In this document: positions 27,019-35,067 of the stretch, one piece after another
Numbering within the stretch: position 1 is the stretch's first letter
Layout of the letters: each line of letters starts with the position of its first letter
Assembly: GCF_029763755.1 (NCBI RefSeq)
Contig: NZ_JARUVM010000020.1
Span: forward strand, 1-60,722
Source: Luteimonas sp. 8-5
GTDB taxonomy: Bacteria > Pseudomonadota > Gammaproteobacteria > Xanthomonadales > Xanthomonadaceae
DNA length: 60,722 bases
Direction of reading: 5' to 3'
Made by a program: the position numbers and the translations under genes
The notes under the pieces: model-generated
The model's database searches: none
What the model saw: only the letters and a program-made list of their open reading frames with translations
What the model was told of the DNA's origin: nothing

Positions 27019-27716
27019 CCAGCCTGCAATTCATACAAAGTAAGTTGTGCTTTTGCTCCGACTACACCCTTATGCATCAGCCCATCGATTATGGAAAGGT
27101 ACTGCGGCTCGCCGCCCAAGACAGCAGGCGCAACAAGTGTATTTAGAAACGACAGGCTCAAGCCAGCTTCCTCGAAAGTCGACGCATCGTATAGCGCCTT
27201 CCCCCCGGGCAAGTTTACGTAATGGGTCGCCCCAACTCGCTGACAGATATCTAGCACCTTGGCTTGCCCCTTAAGCTCGCCGGGCTTCTCTATTTGAGAA
27301 GAGAGCATGAACTCGCACTCGATTCCCAGCATTCGCGCGAGGCCGGTCAGCAAACGGGTATTGGCGGTCGCGACATTGCTTTCACCATGATCCAGAAGCG
27401 CCGAAATCAGACGCATTGATTCGGCCTTGTAATCTGCTTTCGCGTAGCTCGTGCTCAGGCATCGCTCGACATACCTGACACAATCTGCCCCAGAAAGCTC
27501 ATAGAAACGTTGATTGATGGGAAGGCTGCGACTTGCTTTTCGTACCGGCATCGTCAACCAGATCGGGCCACTCTCCCCGCGGATCCTGTTGCGGTTGATC
27601 CAGCCACGATTTATGTATTGGACGTCATCGAAGATCACGAATGCATCGACGGCATACATCAGTTGGATATAGCCGATGTACGGAAAGAAATATGGCTGCA
27701 TCACTGCAACTTTCAC
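27015..27716 (-). CDS. WbqC family protein
   Basis: 233-residue WbqC-like protein: MKVAVMQPYFFPYIGYIQLM, FVIFDDVQYINRGWINRNRI and THYVNLPGGKALYD are the family hallmarks. WbqC proteins are encoded next to DegT-type aminotransferases in O-antigen loci and probably modify an amino sugar; the reaction is not settled. Overlaps both neighbours by 4 bases, which argues for tight coupling with the aminotransferase. Confidence 0.9.
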   Translation of the reverse strand: MKVAVMQPYFFPYIGYIQLMYAVDAFVIFDDVQYINRGWINRNRIRGESGPIWLTMPVRKASRSLPINQRFYELSGADCVRYVERCLSTSYAKADYKAESMRLISALLDHGESNVATANTRLLTGLARMLGIECEFMLSSQIEKPGELKGQAKVLDICQRVGATHYVNLPGGKALYDASTFEEAGLSLSFLNTLVAPAVLGGEPQYLSIIDGLMHKGVVGAKAQLTLYELQAG

Positions 27717-28876
27717 GCAGCAGCTCCCACCAGCCGGAATACCGTTGCTATCGCGGATACGGCGCCTTCCGGTAGCGCAGGGCCAGTAGGCAGCACAATT
27801 ACGCGCTCGGCGACGGACTCGGTCTGCTCCAGAAGCAGGCCTGCATGTGGGTAAAGCTCGCGATATGGCTGCATGCGATGGCAGCCTGGCCAGAAGTACT
27901 TTCGCGCGAGTATGTTTTCGGCCTGAAGAGCGGAGACGATGGCATCGCGGCGACCGCCGTCTACTTCGACAACCACATACTGGTAGTTCGGATCCGTTGC
28001 TGGATCATATTCCAGCAATTTCAATCCCCTCACACCGGCCAGCGCGGTGACGTAATCACCATAGTTCCGACGATTTGCTTCAACGAAGGCGGGCATTGCT
28101 TCGAGGTTGACCAGGCCCATTGCTGCGTTTATCTCCGGCATTTTGCCGTTTGTGCCTGGATGGACAACCGTGTCGTAGCCTCGAAAACCGAAGTTGCGCA
28201 TCAAGCGAACATCTTCGGCTAGCGTATCGTCATTGGTGACAACCGCTCCTCCCTCAAAGGTATTGAACACTTTCGTGGCGTGGAAGCTTAGTACCTCGCA
28301 ACGTCCACTGCCGCCTATCTTTCTCCCTTGATACGCGCAATCGAATGCATGCGCCGCGTCGAACAGGAGCTGGAGTCCGTTTTCATCGGCGATCTCCTGC
28401 AACGCCGCCACCGGGGCCGGTCGCCCCCACAAGTGCACGCCGATGATGCCGGTGGTACGGGGAGTGATCATCTTGCGAACGGAGGCCGGATCCAGATTAT
28501 GAGTAGCCGGATCGATGTCTGCGAAGACAGGCGTAATCGCTTGCCAATGAAGCGCATGCGCGGTAGCGATAAAGGTATACGAGGGAACAATCACCTCACC
28601 TTGCAAGTTCAGCGCACGAATCGCAATTTCCAAAGCGATAGTACCGTTGCACATCGCCACGCAATGGCGGACTCCCAGGCGCTGCGAAATTCGTGCCTCG
28701 AGTTCCTGCACCAAGGGACCGTTGTTTGTTAACCAGCGACGGTCATAAAGTTCCGTTGTGTAGCGAAGCAAACTATCGCGATCGCCAAGGTTGGGGCGAC
28801 CTACGTGAAGAGGCTCGGAGAACGCCGGCGGAGCACCGTTGATGGCTAAATCCGCCGCTGTTCGAATATCTTTCAT
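27713..28876 (-). CDS. DegT/DnrJ/EryC1/StrS family sugar aminotransferase
   Basis: 387-residue PLP enzyme that aminates a nucleotide-linked keto sugar. Seen: NNGPLVQELEARISQRLGVRH, VIVPSYTFIATAHALHW, DAAHAFDC, and the PLP lysine in SFHATKVFNTFEGGAVVT. Length is typical. It sits between the DPM1-like transferase (12 bases upstream) and WbqC (4-base overlap). Product sugar unknown; the pair suggests an N-substituted amino-deoxy sugar. Confidence 0.92.
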   Translation of the reverse strand: MKDIRTAADLAINGAPPAFSEPLHVGRPNLGDRDSLLRYTTELYDRRWLTNNGPLVQELEARISQRLGVRHCVAMCNGTIALEIAIRALNLQGEVIVPSYTFIATAHALHWQAITPVFADIDPATHNLDPASVRKMITPRTTGIIGVHLWGRPAPVAALQEIADENGLQLLFDAAHAFDCAYQGRKIGGSGRCEVLSFHATKVFNTFEGGAVVTNDDTLAEDVRLMRNFGFRGYDTVVHPGTNGKMPEINAAMGLVNLEAMPAFVEANRRNYGDYVTALAGVRGLKLLEYDPATDPNYQYVVVEVDGGRRDAIVSALQAENILARKYFWPGCHRMQPYRELYPHAGLLLEQTESVAERVIVLPTGPALPEGAVSAIATVFRLVGAAA

Positions 28877-28888
28877 GTGAGCACCGTT

Positions 28889-29740
28889 TTACTCGACGCG
28901 ACGATACGTTAGACCGGTGATTTGCTCGGAAATCAGGCCAATTAGAAAGACGATGACCGCCGCACTTAACAACAACGCGCTCATGTTCGTGAACCTGCCC
29001 TCGTAAAAGAAGGTCCACCCGTACCAACCCAAGCCCATCCCCACAAATGACAGGGCCACCGGAGCAAATAGCTTCAACGGCGAGTACAACGTCGCAATCC
29101 TGAAAATGATCAGCAGGAATCGCAACCCGTCACGCACCGGCTTGATATGGCTCTTTCCGATCCGCGCCGCCACCGGTATCGGCACATAGGCCACGGGATA
29201 CGCGCTGCGGAAGAACGCCATGGTGCTCGTGGTCGGGTAGCTGAACCCGTTCGGCAGCAGGTGCAGGAACTGGCGGAAGCGCTCTGCCCTCGCGACACGG
29301 AACCCGGAGGTCAGGTCCGCGATGCGATGACCGGTCATCCAGGTCGCCAGGCGGTTGTAGAAGGCATTGGCCAGGCCACGGCCGACGTTCGCCTGCCCAC
29401 TGCCGCTGCGCGCGCCCACGACCATGTCGTAGCCCTCGTCCAGCTTCTCCAGCAGGCGCGGGATCAGTGCCGGGTCGTGCTGCCCGTCGGCGTCCATGAA
29501 CACGAGGATCTCGCCGCTGGCGGCGCGCGCCCCGCGCTTGATGGCCGCACCATTGCCCATGGAGTACGGCGCCGAGAGGACACGCGCACCGTATTCGGTG
29601 GCCACGGCCGCGGTGTCGTCGGTGGAGCCGTCGTCGACGACGATGACTTCCGCCTCCGGGAACAGGGCGCGCAGGCCCGGCAGGGTCTGGCGCAGGCCGG
29701 GAGCCTCGTTCTTGGCGGGCAGGATGATGGATAGGTGCAT
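28889..29740 (-). CDS. Polyprenyl-phosphate glycosyltransferase, DPM1-like family 2
   Basis: 283 residues. GT-A domain about 1-225: LSIILPAKNEAPGLRQTLPG, VIVVDDGSTDDT, metal-binding FMDADGQHDP, and VGARSGSGQANVGRGLANAF. Two hydrophobic segments follow (about 225-275). It probably loads a sugar on undecaprenyl phosphate for a GT-C enzyme such as the TMTC-like protein of this island. The ATG at 29738-29740 is the family start; longer frames run through the pilB gene antisense. Bases above about 29130 are GC-rich like the core genome, those below are like the island, suggesting a recombinant gene. Confidence 0.88.
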   Translation of the reverse strand: MHLSIILPAKNEAPGLRQTLPGLRALFPEAEVIVVDDGSTDDTAAVATEYGARVLSAPYSMGNGAAIKRGARAASGEILVFMDADGQHDPALIPRLLEKLDEGYDMVVGARSGSGQANVGRGLANAFYNRLATWMTGHRIADLTSGFRVARAERFRQFLHLLPNGFSYPTTSTMAFFRSAYPVAYVPIPVAARIGKSHIKPVRDGLRFLLIIFRIATLYSPLKLFAPVALSFVGMGLGWYGWTFFYEGRFTNMSALLLSAAVIVFLIGLISEQITGLTYRRVE

Positions 29741-29773
29741 TCTTGGTCCCCCTGGTGGCAAGGGTAGCGGATA

Positions 29774-29795
29774 TCGCGGCTTCCGCCGCTCCCAC
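29774..29795 (-). repeat. 22-bp REP-like word (copy 5)
   Basis: Exact minus-strand copy between the divergent DPM1-like and pilB genes, near the right edge of the glycan island. Confidence 0.8.
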
Positions 29796-29878
29796 GGGGC
29801 GGACTGTGACGGGCGTGGCATTCGCGGGGCGGGGGGATTGCGGTAAAGTCCGGGATGGGGAATTGAGAGGGTTTCGCG

Positions 29879-31621
29879 ATGGCGACCGCCTTGCACGCCA
29901 ACCTGGTGGGGATCACCGGCATCGCCCGGCGCCTGGTCATGGACGGGGCATTGGCCGAGGACGCGGCCCGCGAGGCCCTGGACGCGGCCGGCAAGGCCCG
30001 CAAGCCCATCGCCCAGTACCTGATCGAGAACAAGCTGGTGATGCCGGCGCAGATGGCTGCCGCCAACGCGATCGAGTTCGGCATGCCGCTCTTCGACATC
30101 AGCGCGATGGACCCCACCCAGACCGCGATCAAGATGGTCAGCGAAGAACTGGTGCGCAAGCATTGCGCCCTGCCGCTGTTCAAGCGCGGCAAGCGCCTGT
30201 TCGTGGGCATCGCGGATCCGACCAACACCCGCGCCCTGGACGACTTCAAGTTCCAGACCAACCTCGCGGTCGAGGCGATCCTGGTCGACGAGGACCGGAT
30301 CAAGGCCGCGATCGACAAGTGGCTGGAGTCGGCCAACGCCCTGGAAGACGCCATGGGCGGCGGCGACGAGGACGAGGACTTCGAGAACCTCGACGTCAGC
30401 AGCGGCGACGACGACGACCTGGACGGCGGCGAAGCCGGCGTCGACGCCAAGGGCGACGACACCCCGGTGGTCAAGTTCGTCAACAAGGTGCTGGTCGACA
30501 GCATCCGCCGCGGCGCCTCGGACATCCACTTCGAACCCTACGAAACCGAGTACCGGGTGCGCCTGCGCATCGACGGCATCCTCAAGCAGGTGGCCAAGGT
30601 GCCGGTGAAGATGAGCCCGCGCATCGCCGCGCGCCTGAAGGTGATGTCGCAGCTCGACATCGCCGAGAAGCGCGTGCCGCAGGACGGCCGCATCAAGCTC
30701 AACCTGAGCAAGACCAAGCAGATCGACTTCCGCGTCAGCACCCTGCCGACCCTGTTCGGCGAGAAGATCGTGCTGCGTATCCTCGACGGCGGCGCGGCCA
30801 AGCTCGGCATCGAGAAGCTGGGCTACGAGGAGGACCAGAAGCAGCTGTTCCTCGACGCCATCGCCAAGCCGTATGGCATGGTCCTGGTCACCGGCCCCAC
30901 CGGCTCGGGCAAGACCGTGTCCCTGTACACGGCGCTGAACATCCTCAACGACGAGTCGCGCAACATCAGCACCGTCGAGGACCCGGTGGAAATCCGCCTG
31001 CCCGGCGTCAACCAGGTGCAGCAGAACGTCAAGCGCGGCATGACCTTCGCCGCGGCGCTGCGCTCCTTCCTGCGCCAGGACCCGGACGTGATCATGGTCG
31101 GCGAAATCCGCGACCTGGAAACCGCGGAAATCGCGGTCAAGGCCGCTCAGACCGGCCATATGGTGCTCTCCACGCTGCACACCAACGATGCGCCGCAGAC
31201 GATCTCCCGCCTGATGAACATGGGCATCGCCCCGTTCAACATCACCTCCTCGGTCACCGTGGTGATCGCCCAGCGCCTGGCCAGGCGCCTGCACGACGCC
31301 TGCAAGAAACCGCAGGAGTTGCCGGAAGCCGCACTGCTGGCCGAAGGCTTCACCGAGGAAGAGATCAAGGCCGGCATGACCATCTACGAGGCCGGCGGCT
31401 GTTCCGAATGCACAGAGGGTTACAAGGGCCGTACCGGCATCTACCAGGTGATGCCGATGACCGAGGAGATCCAGGCGATTGTCCTGGCCGGCGGCAACGT
31501 GCAGCAGATCGCCGAGGCCGCGCAGCAGTCGAAGGTGCGCGACCTGCGCCAGTCGGCCATGCTCAAGGTCAAGAACGGCATCACCAGCCTCGCCGAAATC
31601 AACCGCGTGACCAAGGACTGA
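29879..31621 (+). CDS. pilB: Type IV pilus extension ATPase PilB
   Basis: 580-residue hexameric motor for pilus extension. N-terminal MshEN-type domains (about 1-150), an acidic linker (DEDEDFENLDVSSGDDDD, about 160-185), then the secretion ATPase core with Walker A GPTGSGKT (residues 339-346), Walker B region DPDVIMVGEIRDLETA, His box TGHMVLSTLHTNDA and a zinc-binding Cys cluster (ACKK ... GGCSECTEGY). TAAAGT at about 29843 is a possible -10. First of pilB-pilC-pilD-coaE. Confidence 0.97.
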   Translation: MATALHANLVGITGIARRLVMDGALAEDAAREALDAAGKARKPIAQYLIENKLVMPAQMAAANAIEFGMPLFDISAMDPTQTAIKMVSEELVRKHCALPLFKRGKRLFVGIADPTNTRALDDFKFQTNLAVEAILVDEDRIKAAIDKWLESANALEDAMGGGDEDEDFENLDVSSGDDDDLDGGEAGVDAKGDDTPVVKFVNKVLVDSIRRGASDIHFEPYETEYRVRLRIDGILKQVAKVPVKMSPRIAARLKVMSQLDIAEKRVPQDGRIKLNLSKTKQIDFRVSTLPTLFGEKIVLRILDGGAAKLGIEKLGYEEDQKQLFLDAIAKPYGMVLVTGPTGSGKTVSLYTALNILNDESRNISTVEDPVEIRLPGVNQVQQNVKRGMTFAAALRSFLRQDPDVIMVGEIRDLETAEIAVKAAQTGHMVLSTLHTNDAPQTISRLMNMGIAPFNITSSVTVVIAQRLARRLHDACKKPQELPEAALLAEGFTEEEIKAGMTIYEAGGCSECTEGYKGRTGIYQVMPMTEEIQAIVLAGGNVQQIAEAAQQSKVRDLRQSAMLKVKNGITSLAEINRVTKD

Positions 31622-31625
31622 CGCC

Positions 31626-32870
31626 ATGGCAGCCAGCCGATCCGCCGCAAAGAGCAGCCTCCGCGACGAGCTGAAGCTCTACGTCTGGGAAGGCGTCGAC
31701 AAGCGCGGCACCAAGATGAAGGGCGAGCAGCCGTCCAAGAGCGAGAACTTCGTTCGCGCCGAGCTGCGCAAGATGGGCATCACCCCGACCTCGGTGCGGC
31801 CCAAGCCCAAGCCACTGTTCGGCAGCGCCGGCAAGAAGGTGACCCCGGGCGACATCGCGGTGTTCAGCCGCCAGCTCGCCACGATGATGAAGTCCGGCGT
31901 GCCGATCGTCGGCGGCCTGGAGATCATCGCCGGCGGGCAGAAGAACCCCAAGGCCAAGGAGCTCTACAGCGACATCCGCAGCAGCATCGAGGGCGGCAGC
32001 TCGCTGCATGAATCGCTGGGCAAGCACCCGGTGCAGTTCGACGAGCTCTACCGCAACCTGGTCCATGCCGGCGAGACCGCGGGCGTGCTGGAGACGGTGC
32101 TCGACACCATCGCCAGCTACAAGGAAAACATCGAATCGCTGAAGGGCAAGATCAAGAAGGCCCTGTTCTATCCGGCGACGGTGATCGCGGTGGCGATCCT
32201 GGTCAGCGCCGTGCTGTTGATCTTCGTGGTGCCGCAGTTCCAGAACGTGTTCGCCAGCTTCGGCGCGGACCTGCCAGCGTTCACCAAGATGATCATCGCC
32301 GCCTCGGACTTCATGATCGCCTGGTGGTGGGCGGTGCTGTTCGTTGTGGGCGGCACTATCGGCGGTCTCATCTACATCAAGAATCGTTCGCTGAAGGTCC
32401 AGCATTTCCTCGACCGGGCGATTCTGAAGCTGCCCGTCGTCGGCCAGATCATGCACAACTCGGCGATCGCCCGCTTCTCTCGCACCCTTGCCGTGACCTT
32501 CCAGGCCGGCGTGCCGCTGGTGGAGGCGCTGGACATCGTTGCCGGCGCCACCGGCAACACGGTGTACGAACAGGCAGTCAAGCGCATCCGCGACGACGTC
32601 TCGGTCGGTTACCAGGTGAACATGGCGATGAAGCAGGTCGGCCTGTTCCCGCACATGGTGATCCAGATGGCCGCCATCGGCGAGGAAGCCGGCGCCCTGG
32701 ACGCGATGCTGTACAAGGTGGCGGAGTTCTACGAGCAGGAGGTCAACAACGCGGTCGACGCGCTGTCCAGCCTGCTCGAGCCGCTGATCATGATCTTCAT
32801 CGGCGGCATCGTGGGCGCGATGGTGGTCGGCATGTACCTCCCGATCTTCAAGCTCGCCGCCGCGATCTGA
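31626..32870 (+). CDS. pilC: Type IV pilus inner-membrane platform protein PilC
   Basis: 414-residue GspF/PilC protein with two homologous cytoplasmic helical domains (about 65-190 and 270-390) and three membrane segments. Seen: VFSRQLATMMKSGVPIVGGL and the second repeat FSRTLAVTFQAGVPLVEALD, with FPHMVIQMAAIGEEAGALD. It couples the PilB/PilT motors to pilin insertion. Starts 4 bases after pilB. Confidence 0.97.
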   Translation: MAASRSAAKSSLRDELKLYVWEGVDKRGTKMKGEQPSKSENFVRAELRKMGITPTSVRPKPKPLFGSAGKKVTPGDIAVFSRQLATMMKSGVPIVGGLEIIAGGQKNPKAKELYSDIRSSIEGGSSLHESLGKHPVQFDELYRNLVHAGETAGVLETVLDTIASYKENIESLKGKIKKALFYPATVIAVAILVSAVLLIFVVPQFQNVFASFGADLPAFTKMIIAASDFMIAWWWAVLFVVGGTIGGLIYIKNRSLKVQHFLDRAILKLPVVGQIMHNSAIARFSRTLAVTFQAGVPLVEALDIVAGATGNTVYEQAVKRIRDDVSVGYQVNMAMKQVGLFPHMVIQMAAIGEEAGALDAMLYKVAEFYEQEVNNAVDALSSLLEPLIMIFIGGIVGAMVVGMYLPIFKLAAAI

Positions 32871-32913
32871 AGCCGCAGGAGCGCGCCTTGCGCGCGACAG
32901 CAAAAGGACCCGA

Positions 32914-33777
32914 ATGGCCTTTCTGGACCAGAACCCCGCTTTGGGCTATCCCCTCGCCGCCGGCCTCGGCCTGATGCTCGGCAGCTTCCTCAACGTGGTG
33001 ATCCTGCGCCTGCCGCGGCGCCTGGAATGGCAGTGGAAGCGCGACAGCCTGGAGATCCTGGGCGAGCCGGAGATCTACGATCCGCCGCCGCCCGGCATCG
33101 TGGTCGAGCGTTCGCACTGCCCGCACTGCAAGCACGGGCTGTCCTGGTTCGAGAACATCCCGGTGCTGAGCTGGGTTGCCTTGGGCGGCAAGTGCCGCAA
33201 CTGCAAGGCGCCCATTTCCATCCAGTACCCGTTGGTCGAACTGCTGACCATGCTGCTGGTGCTGTGCTGCGTCTGGAGGTTCGGCTTCGGCTGGCAGGGC
33301 TTCGGCGCGATCGTGTTCACCTGCTACCTCGTCGCCGCCTCCGGCATCGACCTGCGCACCCAGCTGTTGCCCGACCAGCTGACCTTGCCGCTGATGTGGC
33401 TGGGCCTGGTGGCCAGCATCGATTCGCTCTACCTGCCGGCCAAGCCGGCGCTGGTGGGCGCCATCATCGGCTACCTGAGCCTGTGGTCGGTGTGGTGGGT
33501 GTTCAAGCAGCTCACCGGCAAGGAAGGCATGGGCCACGGCGACTTCAAGCTGCTGGCGGCCATGGGCGCCTGGTTCGGCTTGAACGGCATCCTGCCCACG
33601 ATCCTGCTGTCGTCGCTGGTCGGCGCCATCGTCGGCTCGATCTGGCTGTACGCCAAGGGCCGCGACCGTGCCACGCCGATTCCATTCGGGCCCTACCTGG
33701 CCATCGCCGGCTGGATCACCTTCTTTTGGGGCGAGGACCTGGTCGGCGCCTACCTGCGCTTCGCCGGCCTGGCATGA
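32914..33777 (+). CDS. pilD: Prepilin peptidase / N-methyltransferase PilD
   Basis: 287-residue aspartic prepilin peptidase. LMLGSFLNVVILRLPRRLE at the first membrane segment, the zinc-binding CPHCK...CRNCK pairs, and the catalytic aspartates in ASGIDLRTQLLPDQLT and GMGHGDFKLL (GxGD motif). It cuts and N-methylates PilA and minor pilins. About eight membrane segments. Confidence 0.97.
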   Translation: MAFLDQNPALGYPLAAGLGLMLGSFLNVVILRLPRRLEWQWKRDSLEILGEPEIYDPPPPGIVVERSHCPHCKHGLSWFENIPVLSWVALGGKCRNCKAPISIQYPLVELLTMLLVLCCVWRFGFGWQGFGAIVFTCYLVAASGIDLRTQLLPDQLTLPLMWLGLVASIDSLYLPAKPALVGAIIGYLSLWSVWWVFKQLTGKEGMGHGDFKLLAAMGAWFGLNGILPTILLSSLVGAIVGSIWLYAKGRDRATPIPFGPYLAIAGWITFFWGEDLVGAYLRFAGLA

Positions 33778-33808
33778 GCCTCGGGCCATGCTCAGCTAGC
33801 ATGGCCCC

Positions 33809-34429
33809 ATGAGCGATTTCATCATCGGCCTCACTGGCGGCGTCGCCTCCGGCAAGAGCGCGGTCGCAGAACAGTTCGCCGCCCTGGGCGTGTACGTGGC
33901 CGATGCCGACGTGGCCGCGCGCGAGGTGGTGGCCATCGGTTCGCCGGGACTCGAGGCTGTAGTCCAAGCTTTCGGCGCCGGCGTACTGGACGCTTCCGGC
34001 GGCCTGGACCGGGCGGCGATGCGTCGCCGCATCTTCGACGACGAGGCCGCCCGACTGACCCTGGAAAGCATCATCCATCCGCAGGTGCGCTCCGCCCTGC
34101 GCGCCGAGTGCGAAGCCGCTCCCGGCCCCTACGCCATCGCCGCGATCCCGCTGCTGGCCGAGGGCGGCGGCCGCGCTGCCTATCCCTGGCTGGACCGGAT
34201 CCTGGTGGTCGACGTGCCGGTGGAGGTCCAGATCGAGCGACTGCTGCAGCGCGACGGCATCGATCGCTCCCTGGCCGAGCGCATGGTCGCCGCCCAGGCC
34301 AGCCGCGAAGCGCGCCTGGCGATCGCCGACGACATTCTGGTCAATACCGCCGAGCTGTCCGCCCTGCGCGCCCAGGTCGCCGGGCTTGATGCGCGATACC
34401 GACGCCTGGGGATTTCTTCAGACCGGTAA
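33809..34429 (+). CDS. coaE: Dephospho-CoA kinase
   Basis: 206-residue kinase for the last step of coenzyme A synthesis. P-loop GLTGGVASGKS at residues 7-17, VADADVAAREVV, and the helical lid QRDGIDRSLAERMVAAQAS. The conserved placement after pilD is typical of gammaproteobacteria. A TAGCAT hexamer (33797-33802) ends 6 bases before the ATG, so a second, leaderless transcript is possible. The 3' end overlaps the antitoxin gene tail-to-tail by 12 bases. Confidence 0.95.
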   Translation: MSDFIIGLTGGVASGKSAVAEQFAALGVYVADADVAAREVVAIGSPGLEAVVQAFGAGVLDASGGLDRAAMRRRIFDDEAARLTLESIIHPQVRSALRAECEAAPGPYAIAAIPLLAEGGGRAAYPWLDRILVVDVPVEVQIERLLQRDGIDRSLAERMVAAQASREARLAIADDILVNTAELSALRAQVAGLDARYRRLGISSDR

Positions 34430-34717
34430 AACGGTGATCTTCAGGCCCAGGGCATGGGCCACCTTGGAAACCGTCGCAAAACTGGGATTCCCCTCTCCCG
34501 ACAATGCCTTGTAGAGACCCATGCGCGACAAGCCCGTCAGTTCGGCCAGGTGGGTGATGTTTCGTGCGCGGGCGACGTCCCCGAGCGCGGCCACGAACAA
34601 CGCCGGATCGTTCTCTTCGGCGCACGCCGTGAGGTACGCGGCGATGTCGGCCTCGGTTTCCAGATAGTCCGCCGTGTCATAACGGGCGAACTTTTCCCTC
34701 ACTCTGGTCTTGGCCAC
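34418..34717 (-). CDS. HigA-like antitoxin, addiction-module antidote family
   Basis: 99-residue XRE-type helix-turn-helix protein of the addiction-module antidote family: YDTADYLETEADIAAYLTAC, ARARNITHLAELTGLSRMGLYKALSGEGNPSF and ALGLKITVLPV. The GTG at 34715-34717 is preferred because GGGAGG lies 7 bases upstream; an ATG at 34732 without such a signal is the alternative. Follows the toxin gene with overlap, the higBA order. Confidence 0.88.
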   Translation of the reverse strand: MAKTRVREKFARYDTADYLETEADIAAYLTACAEENDPALFVAALGDVARARNITHLAELTGLSRMGLYKALSGEGNPSFATVSKVAHALGLKITVLPV

Positions 34718-35016
34718 GTTGAATCCTCCCATTGCTTTGCAATGTACTGCGCGCGCTCGATGTCCTGGTCCTGCGTGGACTTGTCACCGCCGCACAACAG
34801 CAACACCATCATATGGTTGCGACAGATGTAGTAGATCCGGTAACCAGGTCCATGGTCGATCTTGATCTCACAGATTCCGCGTTTCAGAACCCGGTGCTGG
34901 CCCGGATTTCCCAACGAAAGCCGGCGGATCCGGACCTCGATACGCGTCTTCGCCTGACGGTCACGCAATCCTCGCAACCAAGCATCGAATGAGTCGCTTC
35001 GCAGGATCTCGAGCAC
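34699..35016 (-). CDS. HigB-like RelE-superfamily toxin
   Basis: 105-residue RelE/HigB-type mRNA interferase of the addiction-module killer group: SFDAWLRGLRDRQAKTRIEV, RIRRLSLGNPGQHRVLKRGI, the KIDHGPGYRIYY core and VLLLCGGDKSTQDQDIERA. GTG start at 35014-35016. First gene of the pair; complete. A twin operator lies just upstream. Confidence 0.9.
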   Translation of the reverse strand: MLEILRSDSFDAWLRGLRDRQAKTRIEVRIRRLSLGNPGQHRVLKRGICEIKIDHGPGYRIYYICRNHMMVLLLCGGDKSTQDQDIERAQYIAKQWEDSTWPRPE

Positions 35017-35026
35017 TCACCGAAAG

Positions 35027-35061
35027 TAAACTGTAGTTTATTTAATGTAAACTATAGTTGA
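35027..35061. promoter_or_regulatory. Twin palindromic operators of the higBA-type pair
   Basis: Two 14-bp palindromes, TAAACT-GT-AGTTTA (35027-35040) and TAAACTATAGTTGA (35048-35061), spaced 21 bp centre to centre, two helical turns. They occupy the promoter region between the Nudix gene stop and the toxin start and are AT-rich against the GC-rich genome; autoregulation by the antitoxin-toxin complex is the likely use. Confidence 0.75.
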
Positions 35062-35067
35062 ATTGCG

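Noticed and set aside
29743-31674. A 643-codon Arg/Gly-rich open frame
   Set aside because: Out-of-frame shadow of pilB.
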